64,000 nucleotides of DNA from Chromatiales bacterium (GCA_026984045.1 JALSSV010000021.1:1-64000); one strand, 5' to 3'; numbered from the stretch's first letter, positions 24,646 through 32,913 are shown. Notes: generated from the letters alone by a model not told the origin. Numbers and translations: made by a program.

Positions 24646-24923
24646 GGCACGAACTCCACCTGCCCGCCGGCGGGCAGCCACAACTGGAAGCTGTCGTCGA
24701 AGGCATTCCCCTTGCCGAGGTAAAAGGCGCTCCAGTCCCCGCTCACGTAATCGTAACGCAGACTCTGCAGAACATAATGCGCCACGTCCAGGTGCCGTTC
24801 CCGCAGGTAGGCTGCGAAACGGGCCCGGATCGCCGCCGCGGTCTCCTGGGGTGGCTGCAGTTCGACCGCCGGCAACGGCGCCGCAAGGACACAGCACAAC
24901 AGCAGCCAGGTCGCGCGTCTCAT
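24642..24923 (-). CDS. Small secreted protein of unknown function
   Basis: A 93-residue exported protein. The signal peptide is MRRATWLLLCCVLAAPLPAV. The mature part contains AAAIRARFAAYLRERHLDVA and DYVSGDWSAFYLGKGNAFDD with no recognised domain. It overlaps both neighbours by four bases (ATGA on each side), so it is tightly co-translated between CbiZ and the MlaC-like protein. Function unknown; periplasmic location is inferred from the signal peptide. Confidence 0.78.
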   Translation of the reverse strand: MRRATWLLLCCVLAAPLPAVELQPPQETAAAIRARFAAYLRERHLDVAHYVLQSLRYDYVSGDWSAFYLGKGNAFDDSFQLWLPAGGQVEFVP

Positions 24924-25618
24924 TGCCGGTCCACCGCACGTCCCAATGCCTCCATCACCAATGCCCCGATCGCCTCACCGAACAGCACGTGCTTGCCGCA
25001 GTAGCGGATCTCCGGACCATGGGGATCGCTGGCCACGGCCAGGGCATCGGTGCCGGTGCCGGTGGCCGGCAAACCCGAGACGGGACTGCGCAGATCCCGC
25101 TGGTGCAGCGAGGCGGTCTTGGCTTCGGTGATCATCATCAGGGCCTCGGCCATGGCCGCCGGGGTCAGACTGGCGGTGGTGAGCAGCTGGATGTTGATGG
25201 TGCCGGCTGGCCCCGCCCTGGACAGCAGGCGGAAGTCGGCCCGATCCCCGCTGCGGCGCAGATTGGACAGGCCGCAGGTGACCAGCACGGCCAGTTCCAC
25301 CCCCTGGACTTGCGTACAGGCCAGGCGCAGGGAATCGAGGGACGCGGCGGTCATCATCCCCACTACGGTGCCCCTCCAGCCCTGGGCACGGGCATGGCGC
25401 TGCAGGGTGGCCTCCGGCGCCTCATGCGCCGGCTGGCCGGAAACCCGCAGGTTGAGCAGATGCCGCGCCTGCACCAGGCCGCCATTGAGTACCGCCGAAC
25501 TCAGCACGTTCCAGTCTCGCTCCAGTGCCACGTGCACATGCCGCCCGCCGACCGCAAGCCGGGCGCCGGTCAGCGACATCCCGGCAAGATGATCGCGCCG
25601 ACAAGACGAGACGTTCAC
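24920..25618 (-). CDS. cbiZ: Adenosylcobinamide amidohydrolase CbiZ
   Basis: A 232-residue CbiZ. Conserved stretches are HLLNLRVSG, GTVVGMMTAASLDSLRLA, VTCGLSNLRRSGD, GTINIQLLTTASL, ITEAKTASLHQ and LPATGTGTDALAVASD followed by RYCGKHVLFGEAIG. The enzyme removes the aminopropanol arm from (pseudo)cobinamides to give cobyric acid, allowing salvage of incomplete corrinoids. The GTG at 25618 overlaps the TGA of the preceding gene (GTGA), which fixes the start by coupling; an internal ATG at 25579 is also possible. NrdJ, 8 kb away, needs the cofactor. Confidence 0.92.
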   Translation of the reverse strand: MNVSSCRRDHLAGMSLTGARLAVGGRHVHVALERDWNVLSSAVLNGGLVQARHLLNLRVSGQPAHEAPEATLQRHARAQGWRGTVVGMMTAASLDSLRLACTQVQGVELAVLVTCGLSNLRRSGDRADFRLLSRAGPAGTINIQLLTTASLTPAAMAEALMMITEAKTASLHQRDLRSPVSGLPATGTGTDALAVASDPHGPEIRYCGKHVLFGEAIGALVMEALGRAVDRQ

Positions 25619-25845
25619 GGGGACCGCAGGCGGCGGAGCCGCGCGTCGTGTTGCCGATGATTGAAGAGACTGCGCAATTCGCGCAGGCAACGGCTGCACA
25701 GGCAGTCGTCGTAACGCTCGGCGATCCAGGCCAGTTGCGTTTCGTCGAGCGCCACGGTCTGGCACTGGCAGAGCAGGATGGAGCCCGTCTTGCACTCGAA
25801 TTCCTGCCGGCATCGGGGGCAGATCCTTTCTTCATGCAACGGCAC
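25615..25845 (-). CDS. Cysteine-rich CWC-family protein
   Basis: A 76-residue protein matching the Cys_rich_CWC family: CPRCRQEFECKTGSILLCQC, then LAWIAERYDDCLCSRCLREL. Eight cysteines in CxxC-like pairs suggest zinc binding. GTG start at 25845; its stop overlaps the cbiZ GTG. Function unknown. Its coupling to CbiZ and a GlcG-like protein is the main clue. Confidence 0.82.
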   Translation of the reverse strand: MPLHEERICPRCRQEFECKTGSILLCQCQTVALDETQLAWIAERYDDCLCSRCLRELRSLFNHRQHDARLRRLRSP

Positions 25846-25860
25846 GACGCGGCCCCGGCT

Positions 25861-26355
25861 TCATTCGGCAAATTCCAATCGTTCTTCGAGCTTGTCGAGT
25901 GCCGCCCGGGCACAGGCCTCGTCGAGATCCCCGCCGGGCGCGCCGCTGACGCCCACCGCGCCGATGCGATAGCCGCCGGTCTCGACAGGGACCCCGCCGC
26001 GCAGGATCATGATGCCATCCACTTCGTTGAGCTGGGGCACGATGGCCTTGCGGTTCCTGGCGAAGGTGCCGGTATCGGTGCCGGAGAGGATCGCGGCATT
26101 GGCCTTCTCCTCGGCAATCTGCAGCGTGAAACGGGCCGCCAGATCGTCACGCAGGGCCGCGCGCACCGTGGCGCTGCGATCCACCACCACGGCACTGACC
26201 TGATATCCCTTCCTGCGGCAGGCCAGCACCGCCTCCGAAGCGATGTCCCGCGCCAGCTCCATGCCGATGTTGCGCTGGGTGAGCACGTCCGCCGCCTGTA
26301 GCGGCAGGCATACCACCAGCCACAGCACCAGACCGAATCCGCTCTTTCTCCACAT
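25861..26355 (-). CDS. Exported GlcG/HbpS-family protein
   Basis: A 164-residue protein with signal peptide MWRKSGFGLVLWLVVCLPLQ (cleavage near QAADV). A GlcG/HbpS domain follows (VLACRRKGYQVSAVVVDRSA ... GIMILRGGVPVETGGYRIGA followed by VGVSGAPGGDLDEACARAAL). HbpS binds heme or iron and some relatives bind cobalamin, so a periplasmic tetrapyrrole- or corrinoid-binding role fits the downstream CbiZ. This is inferred. First gene of the operon, 15 bases before the CWC gene. Confidence 0.88.
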   Translation of the reverse strand: MWRKSGFGLVLWLVVCLPLQAADVLTQRNIGMELARDIASEAVLACRRKGYQVSAVVVDRSATVRAALRDDLAARFTLQIAEEKANAAILSGTDTGTFARNRKAIVPQLNEVDGIMILRGGVPVETGGYRIGAVGVSGAPGGDLDEACARAALDKLEERLEFAE

Positions 26356-26579
26356 CGCACACCTCCACGCCTTTCGGCATCATGGACTGTGCGTGGTATA
26401 GCAGAGCCCGGGAGAGGCGGCAAGCGACCATGAACCCCTTTTCAGACTGTTTTCAGCTTGTGTCACTATGTTGTCATCCGGGCATTGCCGAAACCGACGA
26501 TGCATCCATTCATCGAACATAGGCTGTCGCAAAACGTCATTTTCAGCAGCAACCCCAATCCTCCTGCAGGAGCATCGCG

Positions 26580-27155
26580 ATGATGAATGAAGTCAAGGTC
26601 TGGGATCTTTTCGTGCGCCTGTTCCACTGGACGCTGGTCCTGGCCTTCTTCATTGCCTGGCTGACCGGGGACGAGCTGCTCACCCTGCACGTGTGGACCG
26701 GGTACACCGTGCTGGGGCTGGTGCTGGCGCGCATCGTCTGGGGCTTCGTCGGCCCCCGTCATGCCCGCTTCCGCGATTTCGTGCGGCCCTGGCCGGAAGT
26801 GCGCAGCTTCCTGAAACAGACCCTGGCCCGGCGGGCGCCCCGCCATCTTGGCCACAACCCCGCCGGTGGGGCGATGATCGTGCTCATGCTGGTCCTGCTG
26901 CTCCTGATCAGCCTCACCGGCCTGGCCGTGTACGGCATCGAAGAGGCCGCCGGCCCGATGGCCGGGCTTGCCGGCAGCCCCGAATGGCTGGAAGATGGGC
27001 TGGAGGAAGTTCACGAGTTCCTGGCCAATTTCATGCTGCTGATGGTCATCCTTCACGTGACGGGAGTGCTGGTCGAAAGCCGCCTGCATCACGAAAACCT
27101 GGTGCGGGCCATGTTCACCGGCCGCAAGCGGGCCGACGGTGAAACGGCCCGGTGA
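26580..27155 (+). CDS. Cytochrome b561-type di-heme membrane protein
   Basis: A 191-residue four-helix cytochrome b (PF01292). Heme-ligand His residues are visible in FVRLFHWTLVLAFF, LLTLHVWTGYTVLG, WLEDGLEEVHEFLANFMLL and MVILHVTGVL. Inner membrane; it transfers electrons between quinol or cytochrome c partners. GGAG precedes ATG 26580. First gene of an operon with PepSY, response regulator and kinase genes (overlaps of 17 and 10 bases and a 1-base gap). Confidence 0.92.
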   Translation: MMNEVKVWDLFVRLFHWTLVLAFFIAWLTGDELLTLHVWTGYTVLGLVLARIVWGFVGPRHARFRDFVRPWPEVRSFLKQTLARRAPRHLGHNPAGGAMIVLMLVLLLLISLTGLAVYGIEEAAGPMAGLAGSPEWLEDGLEEVHEFLANFMLLMVILHVTGVLVESRLHHENLVRAMFTGRKRADGETAR

Positions 27156-27474
27156 AAAGCGCGCGCGAAGGCGCGGCTTCCGGGGCAAGGCGGCGCTGGC
27201 CATGCTGGGCGGCCTGCTGCTGACCGGACCCGCGACGGCAGACGACCATGAGGCCATCCGCGGCCTGGTCGAGCGCGGCCGCATCCTGCCGCTGGAGCAA
27301 ATTATCGAACGGGCCCGCCAGCGGCGACCCGGCCGGGTGCTGGAAACGGAACTGGAACACGAGGACGGCCAGCTGGTCTACGAGATCGAGCTGCTCGACC
27401 CGCAGGGCTTCGTGCGGGAGCTGTACTTCGACGCCGCCACCGGCGCCTTCCTGAAGGAAGAAGAGGACGACTGA
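27139..27474 (+). CDS. PepSY-domain exported protein
   Basis: A 111-residue protein with a basic N-terminus then LAMLGGLLLTGPATA (signal peptide). A PepSY domain follows (LPLEQIIERARQRRPGRVLE ... GQLVYEIELLDPQGFVRELY followed by FDAATGAFL). GTG start at 27139 overlaps the cytochrome gene. PepSY proteins commonly pair with b-type cytochromes and OmpR/PhoQ-like systems and are thought to modulate signalling. Periplasmic. Confidence 0.9.
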   Translation: MKRPGEKRARRRGFRGKAALAMLGGLLLTGPATADDHEAIRGLVERGRILPLEQIIERARQRRPGRVLETELEHEDGQLVYEIELLDPQGFVRELYFDAATGAFLKEEEDD

Positions 27475-27475
27475 C

Positions 27476-28144
27476 ATGCGTCTGCTGATCGTGGAAGACG
27501 ACACGGATCTGGCCACGCGCCTGCAGGGGGTGCTGCGCCAGCACGGTTTCGCCGTGGACGTCTGCCACAACGGCGTGGACGGCGAGTTCCAGGGGCAGGA
27601 GTTTCCCTATGACGCCATCGTGCTCGATCTGGGCCTGCCCGACTCGCCCGGACTCGAGGTGCTGGGCCGCTGGCGCGCCGGTGGCCTGCGCACCCCGGTC
27701 CTGATCCTCACCGCCCGCGACACCTGGCAGCAGAAGGTGGAGGGCCTGCAAGGGGGCGCCGACGACTATCTCACCAAGCCATTTCACGAAGCCGAGCTGG
27801 TGGCCCGCCTGCAGGCCCTGATCCGCCGCAGTCGCGATCAGGCCGATCCCGTGCTGCGGGTACAGGGCCTGGAGCTGGACGAGGACACCCAGTCGGTGCG
27901 CCGCGGCGCCCGGCGCTGGGATCTCACCGCCACCGAATTCCGTCTGCTGCGTTATTTCATGCACCATCCCGGCCGCATCCTCTCCAAGAGCCGCCTGACC
28001 GACCACGTCTACGAAATGGACGCCGACAAGGACAGCAACGTCATCGAGGTCTACGTCAACCGCCTGCGCCGCAAGCTCGGCAACGACATCATCACCACCC
28101 GCCGCGGCCAAGGCTACGTGTTTGGAGAGTCGGGGTGCGACTGA
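27476..28144 (+). CDS. OmpR/PhoP-family response regulator
   Basis: A 222-residue two-domain regulator. The receiver (about 1-115) has acidic pocket EDDTD, phospho-acceptor Asp in AIVLDLGLPDSPG, and KP in DDYLTKPF. The winged-helix output (about 130-220) ends in NVIEVYVNRLRRKLG and RGQGYVFGE. QseB/PhoP-like. Starts one base after the PepSY stop and overlaps the kinase start, so it is translationally coupled. Confidence 0.95.
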   Translation: MRLLIVEDDTDLATRLQGVLRQHGFAVDVCHNGVDGEFQGQEFPYDAIVLDLGLPDSPGLEVLGRWRAGGLRTPVLILTARDTWQQKVEGLQGGADDYLTKPFHEAELVARLQALIRRSRDQADPVLRVQGLELDEDTQSVRRGARRWDLTATEFRLLRYFMHHPGRILSKSRLTDHVYEMDADKDSNVIEVYVNRLRRKLGNDIITTRRGQGYVFGESGCD

Positions 28145-29490
28145 CCTCGCTGCGCGCCCGCCTGGGCGTGGGCCTGCTGTTGAGCCTGGTTGCCCTGTTC
28201 GCCGGCCTGTGGTTCATCGTCGACGTCTCCGTCCATCGACTCCTCGAGGCCCAGCTCGCCGACCGCCTGGCCCACGACGGTGAAAACCTGCTCGGCGGTC
28301 TGCAGTTCGACCACCACGGCCACCCCGTCCTGGATCGCAAGCGCATCCAAGGCATCTACCAGCAGCCGCTTTCCGGCCACTACTTCGTCGTGGCCAGCGC
28401 CGGGGCGCGGCTGCGCTCCCGCTCGCTGTGGGATGCGGATCTGCCTCTGCCTCTGCTGGCCACCGGCGAAACCCGTCTGCTGCACGTGACCGGCCCGAAG
28501 CGCCAGCCGCTGCTGCTGTGGGTGAGGGCCTTTCACAAGCAGGGCCATGAGATACGAATCGGCGTGGCCGAAGAGCTGGTCAACCTCGAGGCCGGAGTGC
28601 AGGCCTTCCACTTCCGCCTGCTGGGCTGGGCGCTGGGCGTGATCGGCCTGCTGCTGCTCCTGCAGCAATACCTCGTGTGGCGGTCGCTGCGCAGCGTGGC
28701 GCTGGCCGCCGCGGACGTGAAACGGCTGGAAGAAGGCGACATCACGCAACTGCGCGAAGACGTTCCCGACGAAATCCGCCCGCTCGTGGCGGCCATCAAC
28801 ACCCTGCTCGCCCGGCAGGACCGGCGCCTGCATCACTCCCGCGAAGCGCTGGGCAATCTCGCCCATGCCCTCAAGACGCCCCTGACCTTGCTCCTCCAGC
28901 TCGGGCACGAAAGGATCCCGGATAGCGAAGACCGCCGCCAGCTCGACGAATACGGCCGGCGGATCCGCGAACAGCTGGACACCGCCCTGCGCCGCGCCCG
29001 GCTCGCCGGCGAGAGCCTCGGCAGTCGCCGTTTCCGGCTGGACACGGATCTGCCGGATCTCCTCGACACGCTGCAACGCCTGCACCATGAACGGCACGTC
29101 ACCCTGGAGCAGGCGATCACGCCACCCGACGGCCTGCTGCCCCTGGAACAGCAGGACGGCATGGAACTGCTAGGCAACCTGCTGGACAATGCCTGGAAAT
29201 GGGCCCGCAGCCGCATCCGCCTGCGCATCCAGGCCGCGACCGACGAAGTACGGATCCGGATCGAGGACGACGGCCCTGGCATCCCGCCCGACCAGCGCCA
29301 CCAACTGCTGCGCCGCGGACACCGTCAGGACGAGAACGTGCCCGGGCATGGCCTCGGCCTGGCCGTCATCCAGGCCCTGGTGAGCGATCTGGGCGGCCGC
29401 CTGGAACTGGGCGAATCGGAAACCCTGGGGGGCCTGCAGGTGGAGGTGAGGCTGCGCAGGAACGGGGCGCCGAGTTCCCGCATTCAGTGA
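28135..29490 (+). CDS. Sensor histidine kinase (PhoQ/QseC-like)
   Basis: A 451-residue membrane kinase. TM1 is at about 10-30, the periplasmic sensor at about 31-155, TM2 at about 160-182, then HAMP. The H-box is LGNLAHALKTPLTLLLQL, and the ATP domain has N-box LLGNLLDNAWKWA, G1 EDDGPGIPP and G2 VPGHGLGLAV. GTG start overlaps the response-regulator stop by 10 bases. The signal is unknown; neighbours suggest respiration or envelope redox state. Its 3' end overlaps the convergent cytochrome gene by 7 bases. Confidence 0.93.
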   Translation: MRLTSLRARLGVGLLLSLVALFAGLWFIVDVSVHRLLEAQLADRLAHDGENLLGGLQFDHHGHPVLDRKRIQGIYQQPLSGHYFVVASAGARLRSRSLWDADLPLPLLATGETRLLHVTGPKRQPLLLWVRAFHKQGHEIRIGVAEELVNLEAGVQAFHFRLLGWALGVIGLLLLLQQYLVWRSLRSVALAAADVKRLEEGDITQLREDVPDEIRPLVAAINTLLARQDRRLHHSREALGNLAHALKTPLTLLLQLGHERIPDSEDRRQLDEYGRRIREQLDTALRRARLAGESLGSRRFRLDTDLPDLLDTLQRLHHERHVTLEQAITPPDGLLPLEQQDGMELLGNLLDNAWKWARSRIRLRIQAATDEVRIRIEDDGPGIPPDQRHQLLRRGHRQDENVPGHGLGLAVIQALVSDLGGRLELGESETLGGLQVEVRLRRNGAPSSRIQ

Positions 29491-29921
29491 ATCCGGTACG
29501 CCGAGTGGCAGGCCACACAGGCGGCCATGACCCTGGAAAGCGCCCCAAAGGCCCTTGCCAGACCGCCTTCCACCTCGGCATTCCGGGCGGTGATGGCGAA
29601 ACGGCTTGCGGCCTGGTGCATGGCGGTGCCGGCGGCCTGCATGCCCCGGGGCATGTAGCTCGCCATGTGTGCCGCATCATGACGCTGCAGGGAGGTCATT
29701 CCCAGGCGGGCTTCGGCAGTGTCGGCGGCCGCATCATATTGACCCGCGGCAAGTTGCCGGGTGATGGTCTGGATCGCCAGCAGGTGATCACGCATGTTGT
29801 GCAGCATGTGATCACGCATCCTGTCCGGCAGGGGAACGAACTGGCGTTCGTCGGCGGCATGCGCCGCCGTCATGAACAGCAGCACCACGGTGGCAAGTAC
29901 ACGGGCGATTTGCATTGGCAT
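29484..29921 (-). CDS. Small exported c-type cytochrome (c556/c'-like)
   Basis: A 145-residue periplasmic protein with signal peptide MPMQIARVLATVVLLFMTAA. A four-helix-like body (DRMRDHMLHNMRDHLLAIQT, DAAADTAEARLGMTSLQRHD) precedes the single heme c site ACVACHSAYRIH at the C-terminus, the position expected for cytochrome c'/c556. Start at 29921; upstream in-frame ATG adds a non-signal extension. Possibly an electron carrier for the opposite-strand b-type cytochrome operon (inferred). Confidence 0.87.
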   Translation of the reverse strand: MPMQIARVLATVVLLFMTAAHAADERQFVPLPDRMRDHMLHNMRDHLLAIQTITRQLAAGQYDAAADTAEARLGMTSLQRHDAAHMASYMPRGMQAAGTAMHQAASRFAITARNAEVEGGLARAFGALSRVMAACVACHSAYRIH

Positions 29922-29994
29922 GGTCCCGGGGTTGCGAATTTTCCGTCGCGGGCGAAGGCGGTATCCGACACAAGGATAGTCGAGGAAGGCGCTT

Positions 29995-30279
29995 TCAGCA
30001 GCAGCCACTACCGCCATCCTCCTCGCCGTAGCACTGCCCGGGTTCGTCGCTCAGCCAGCGGTCGATGGCTTCCCGGCTGGGGATCCCGCCGGCATGGACC
30101 ACCTGGCCATCGACGACGACACCGGGCGTCGCCATGACACCATAGCCCAGGATCTGCGCCGGATCCTCGACCTTCTCCACTTCGATGGCGATGCCCCGGG
30201 CCTTCGCGGCCGCTTCGATTTGCTTGAGGGTGGTCTTGCAATTGGCACAGCCCGTGCCCAGGACCTTGATGTTCTTCAT
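29995..30279 (-). CDS. Thioredoxin-like small redox protein (MTH895/TM0996 type)
   Basis: A 94-residue thioredoxin-fold protein. It starts MKNIKVLGTGCANCKTTLKQ, so the active site is CANC; the cis-Pro region is VMATPGVVVDGQVV. An acidic Cys-rich tail ends GSGCC. ATG 30279 follows CGGAGAAC. Such proteins accompany ArsP-type permeases in ars clusters. Third gene of the arsR-permease-thioredoxin operon. Confidence 0.88.
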   Translation of the reverse strand: MKNIKVLGTGCANCKTTLKQIEAAAKARGIAIEVEKVEDPAQILGYGVMATPGVVVDGQVVHAGGIPSREAIDRWLSDEPGQCYGEEDGGSGCC

Positions 30280-30340
30280 TTTCGTTCTCCGGTGTTGCTC
30301 GGCAACGGCATCGTCCGCCGGGATGGCATGCAACGATCCG

Positions 30341-31396
30341 TTACAGGATAAGGTTGAACAGATAGCCGACCAGCAGGATGCCGATGCCTACCACCCCCAC
30401 GAAGGTGGCGATCAGGGGCAGCTTGAGCACCTTGCGCAGAATCAGCATCTCGGGCAACGACAGGGCGATCACGCTCATCATGAAGGCCAGGGTGGTGCCC
30501 AGAGCCGCCCCCTTGCCGATCAAGGCCTCCACGACGGGAATGATCCCGGCGGCATTGGTGTACATGGGAATGCCAAGCGCCACGGCCCCCGGGACCGACC
30601 ACCAGACATCCTTGCCCAGGATCGCGGCCATGACATCTTGGGGCACGTAACCATGGATCGCCGCACCCACGGCAATACCGCCGAGAAGGTACGGCCAGAC
30701 CCTGGCGACGATCGTCCGCACATGGTGCAGACCGGCACGCAGCCGCGCATCCCAGCGCATCCTCTCCAGGGTGACGGGAGCGGCATGACCGGCATGGATC
30801 TCGCGCACCCAGTCCTGCAGATGACGTTCCATGCCCAGGCGGCCGATCACCAGACCGGCCACGATGGCCACGCTCAGGCCGGTGACGAGGTACAGGGCCG
30901 CAATCGACCAGCCGAACAGACCGAGCAGCAACGCCAGGGCGATCTCGTTGACCATGGGCGCCGCGATCAGGAAGGAAAAGGTCACGCCCAGCGGCACGCC
31001 GGCGGAGAGAAAACCGATGAACAGCGGCACCGCCGAACAGGAACAGAACGGGGTGACGATCCCCAGCAACGCGGCCAGCGTAGTGCCCAGCCCCGCACGC
31101 CGGCCCGCCAGCAGCGCCCGGGTTCGCTCCGGGGAAAAGAACGTCTGGATCACCCCGATCACATAAACCACCCCGACCAGCAACAACAACACCTTGGGCG
31201 TGTCGTAGGCGAAGAAGTGCAGCGCCTCGCCCAGCGGGGTGTCGCGGGACAGCCCCAACAGACCAATCACTTTACCGGCGAAGTCTTCCAGGTGCAGATA
31301 TGCCAGGATCCAGAGGGACGCGGCCAGCGTCAGACCGAACACCCAGGGCGCCGGACGGGATGCCCCATGTTCAAGGGTTTCCGTCGAGGTGCTCAT
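30341..31396 (-). CDS. ArsP_1/DUF318-family permease
   Basis: A 351-residue inner-membrane permease of PF03773, with eight to ten TM segments. It has the conserved TPFCSCSAVPLFIGFLSAGV and the second half-repeat GALGIPMYTNAAGIIPVVEA. Family members export organoarsenicals or other toxic metals. ATG 31396 overlaps the arsR stop (ATGA), so it is coupled to arsR. The exact substrate is not decidable; the ArsR-type regulator argues for arsenic or antimony. Confidence 0.88.
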   Translation of the reverse strand: MSTSTETLEHGASRPAPWVFGLTLAASLWILAYLHLEDFAGKVIGLLGLSRDTPLGEALHFFAYDTPKVLLLLVGVVYVIGVIQTFFSPERTRALLAGRRAGLGTTLAALLGIVTPFCSCSAVPLFIGFLSAGVPLGVTFSFLIAAPMVNEIALALLLGLFGWSIAALYLVTGLSVAIVAGLVIGRLGMERHLQDWVREIHAGHAAPVTLERMRWDARLRAGLHHVRTIVARVWPYLLGGIAVGAAIHGYVPQDVMAAILGKDVWWSVPGAVALGIPMYTNAAGIIPVVEALIGKGAALGTTLAFMMSVIALSLPEMLILRKVLKLPLIATFVGVVGIGILLVGYLFNLIL

Positions 31397-31791
31397 CTCG
31401 CCGCTTCCCGACGGGGTCGCCCATGCGCGGCGTCGGGGAACAGGGCATCGCCCTCGTCTGTCGCGACGTGGCAGATCTGTTCCTGCAGACGCGCCATATC
31501 CTGGGCGAACGGGACCTGGTCGGCGTTGCCCTCGCTGACGGCCTCGATCACCGCCCGCGCCCAGCCGGGCAGTGCCGGGTGCAGACGATAGAAGGTCCAC
31601 TGGCCCTGCTTGCGATCCTGCACCAGCCCGGCCTGGCGCAGGTTGCCAAGGTGATGTGAGACCCGAGGTTGCGGCAAGCCCAGTATGCGCCTCAGATCAC
31701 ATACGCACAGCTCGTCCCGGCTCGCCAGCAGCACGAGACAACGCAGGCGCGTGGAATCGGACAGTGCCTTGAACAGATTGGTCGGCTCCAT
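31393..31791 (-). CDS. ArsR/SmtB-family repressor
   Basis: A 132-residue winged-helix regulator. It has FKALSDSTRLRCLVLLASRD, then the metal site ELCVCDL (the As(III)-binding motif of E. coli-type ArsR) and recognition helix LPQPRVSHHLGNLRQAGLV. It would bind the perfect dyad at 31798-31825 just upstream and derepress on As(III)/Sb(III). First gene of the operon. Confidence 0.93.
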   Translation of the reverse strand: MEPTNLFKALSDSTRLRCLVLLASRDELCVCDLRRILGLPQPRVSHHLGNLRQAGLVQDRKQGQWTFYRLHPALPGWARAVIEAVSEGNADQVPFAQDMARLQEQICHVATDEGDALFPDAAHGRPRREAAR

Positions 31792-31797
31792 ATCGAT

Positions 31798-31825
31798 ATA
31801 TCCACATATTGAGATATGTGGATAT
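31798..31825 (-). promoter_or_regulatory. ArsR operator dyad
   Basis: ATATCCACATAT, a 4-base spacer TGAG, and ATATGTGGATAT: a perfect 12-bp inverted repeat whose nearest edge is six bases before the arsR ATG. An AT-rich palindrome in a GC-rich background at the expected place for autorepression. Confidence 0.75.
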
Positions 31826-32209
31826 CATACCCATCGGATTGGCGTTCCGCAAGCGTACCCCTTTTCCCGTCCGGCCAGGACGAACGCTGGCGCGTGGCGA
31901 AGGCGCCGTCCCTCGCCCGGATATGGCACCAGGGATTCGATGCTCAGGGCGAATCAGGTTGGAGGATCGCCAGATGCGTCCCGAAATCGTCCAGGCGCAA
32001 AACGTGACGCGCCAGTCAGGGTTCGGGGTGGATTGGGTTCGGAAAATCGCGATTCGGGTTCATCGAAGTCAGCCGCCTTGGCGCCATATCCAGGCTAAAC
32101 AAGTGTTCCGAATCCTCGGACACCTTAAGCTGAAGCAACAAGAACCAGACACGCCCTCAAGGGGGGCTTCATGCTTGTCACTGAGTGCAGGGGGATTCGG
32201 AACAGCTAT
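31826..32209. other. Intergenic region with one 12-bp inverted repeat
   Basis: About 380 bases without a supported gene. TGTTCCGAATCC (32104-32115) is exactly complementary to 32193-32204. Between them are weaker pairings (CTTAAGCTGAAGCAAC... with ...CTTCATGCTTGTCACTGAG) and the string CCCTCAAGGGG. It could form a 100-base structured transcript end for the convergent-side genes, or be a decayed member of the palindrome family. Confidence 0.5.
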
Positions 32210-32644
32210 TTAGCGGCGGGCGCGACCGACAGGGCGGATGCGGTACCAGATGGTCCAGATATAAAGCACGAAGGCCGCGGCCTGCGCCAGGCCGGCGGCG
32301 AGGATCAGCCAGCGCAGGGCGTCCAGGTTGGCGTAGCCGCGCAGCAATTCTCCGATGAAGCGGGCCAGGGTGCCGGTCAGGAGCAGACCATAGACGAAAT
32401 CGATTCGGGCCGGGCGGAAACGCGGATCGTCCTCCCGCGCGCGGGGAAAGATCCACAGGGCCACCCCCAGGATCATGAACATCACGAAGCCGACGAAGAT
32501 CACGTGCTTGTGGGCCGAGATCACGTAGGGCGGCGGCCAGACCCCATACAGCTCCCGCTGTACCAGCATGCTGAGGCCCAGCAGCAGGCCGAGGATCAGA
32601 AAGGCGAAGGCGGTCTTGATGAAACGCCGGACCTGCGCGTTCAT
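32210..32644 (-). CDS. Four-TM protein resembling part of heme-copper oxidase subunit I
   Basis: A 144-residue membrane protein with four hydrophobic segments. The stretch VISAHKHVIFVGFVMFMILG followed by VALWIFPR resembles the His-bearing helix of COX1/NorB subunits, in a protein far too short (about 145 versus 450-500) to be an oxidase subunit. It may bind heme. It lies four bases after a second small membrane protein gene on the same strand. Function unknown; I infer a respiratory role only from the helix similarity. Confidence 0.7.
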   Translation of the reverse strand: MNAQVRRFIKTAFAFLILGLLLGLSMLVQRELYGVWPPPYVISAHKHVIFVGFVMFMILGVALWIFPRAREDDPRFRPARIDFVYGLLLTGTLARFIGELLRGYANLDALRWLILAAGLAQAAAFVLYIWTIWYRIRPVGRARR

Positions 32645-32648
32645 GGGC

Positions 32649-32885
32649 TCAACGCCTGATCCGCAGATCCGGCAGGCTGGCGTTGGCCAGCACGTGCAGC
32701 ACCAGGCCGACGCCGACGAAGAAGACGATACTGGCCATCAGCGCCCCGATCACGTCCTGGGACTGGACCGCACGCAGGCGCCAGGCCAGAAACGCCATGA
32801 CGCCGGCCAGCAAATAGGCCACGACCGCCAGGCCATACAGCAGTCGCCGCAAGGGGCCTCGCCTTGCAGGGGGCCGGGGAATCAT
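32649..32885 (-). CDS. Small two-TM membrane protein
   Basis: A 78-residue basic protein with two membrane segments (LLYGLAVVAYLLAGVMAFLA and ALMASIVFFVGVGLVLHVLA) and an Arg-rich N-terminus. Not recognised. It precedes the COX1-like four-TM gene by four bases and follows nrdJb by 28, so it forms a pair with the former and may be read through from nrdJ. Confidence 0.7.
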   Translation of the reverse strand: MIPRPPARRGPLRRLLYGLAVVAYLLAGVMAFLAWRLRAVQSQDVIGALMASIVFFVGVGLVLHVLANASLPDLRIRR

Positions 32886-32913
32886 GACCTGCGGCGCCCG
32901 CGTGTGGCCACCC

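Noticed and set aside
24900-26500. Cobalamin riboswitch upstream of the CbiZ operon
   Set aside because: No B12-box (GCCACTG with flanking consensus) was found upstream of the operon, nor before nrdJa.
31809-32213. Possible small gene in the arsR upstream gap
   Set aside because: No RBS, biased but non-family-like composition, and it spans an inverted repeat. Treated as non-coding.
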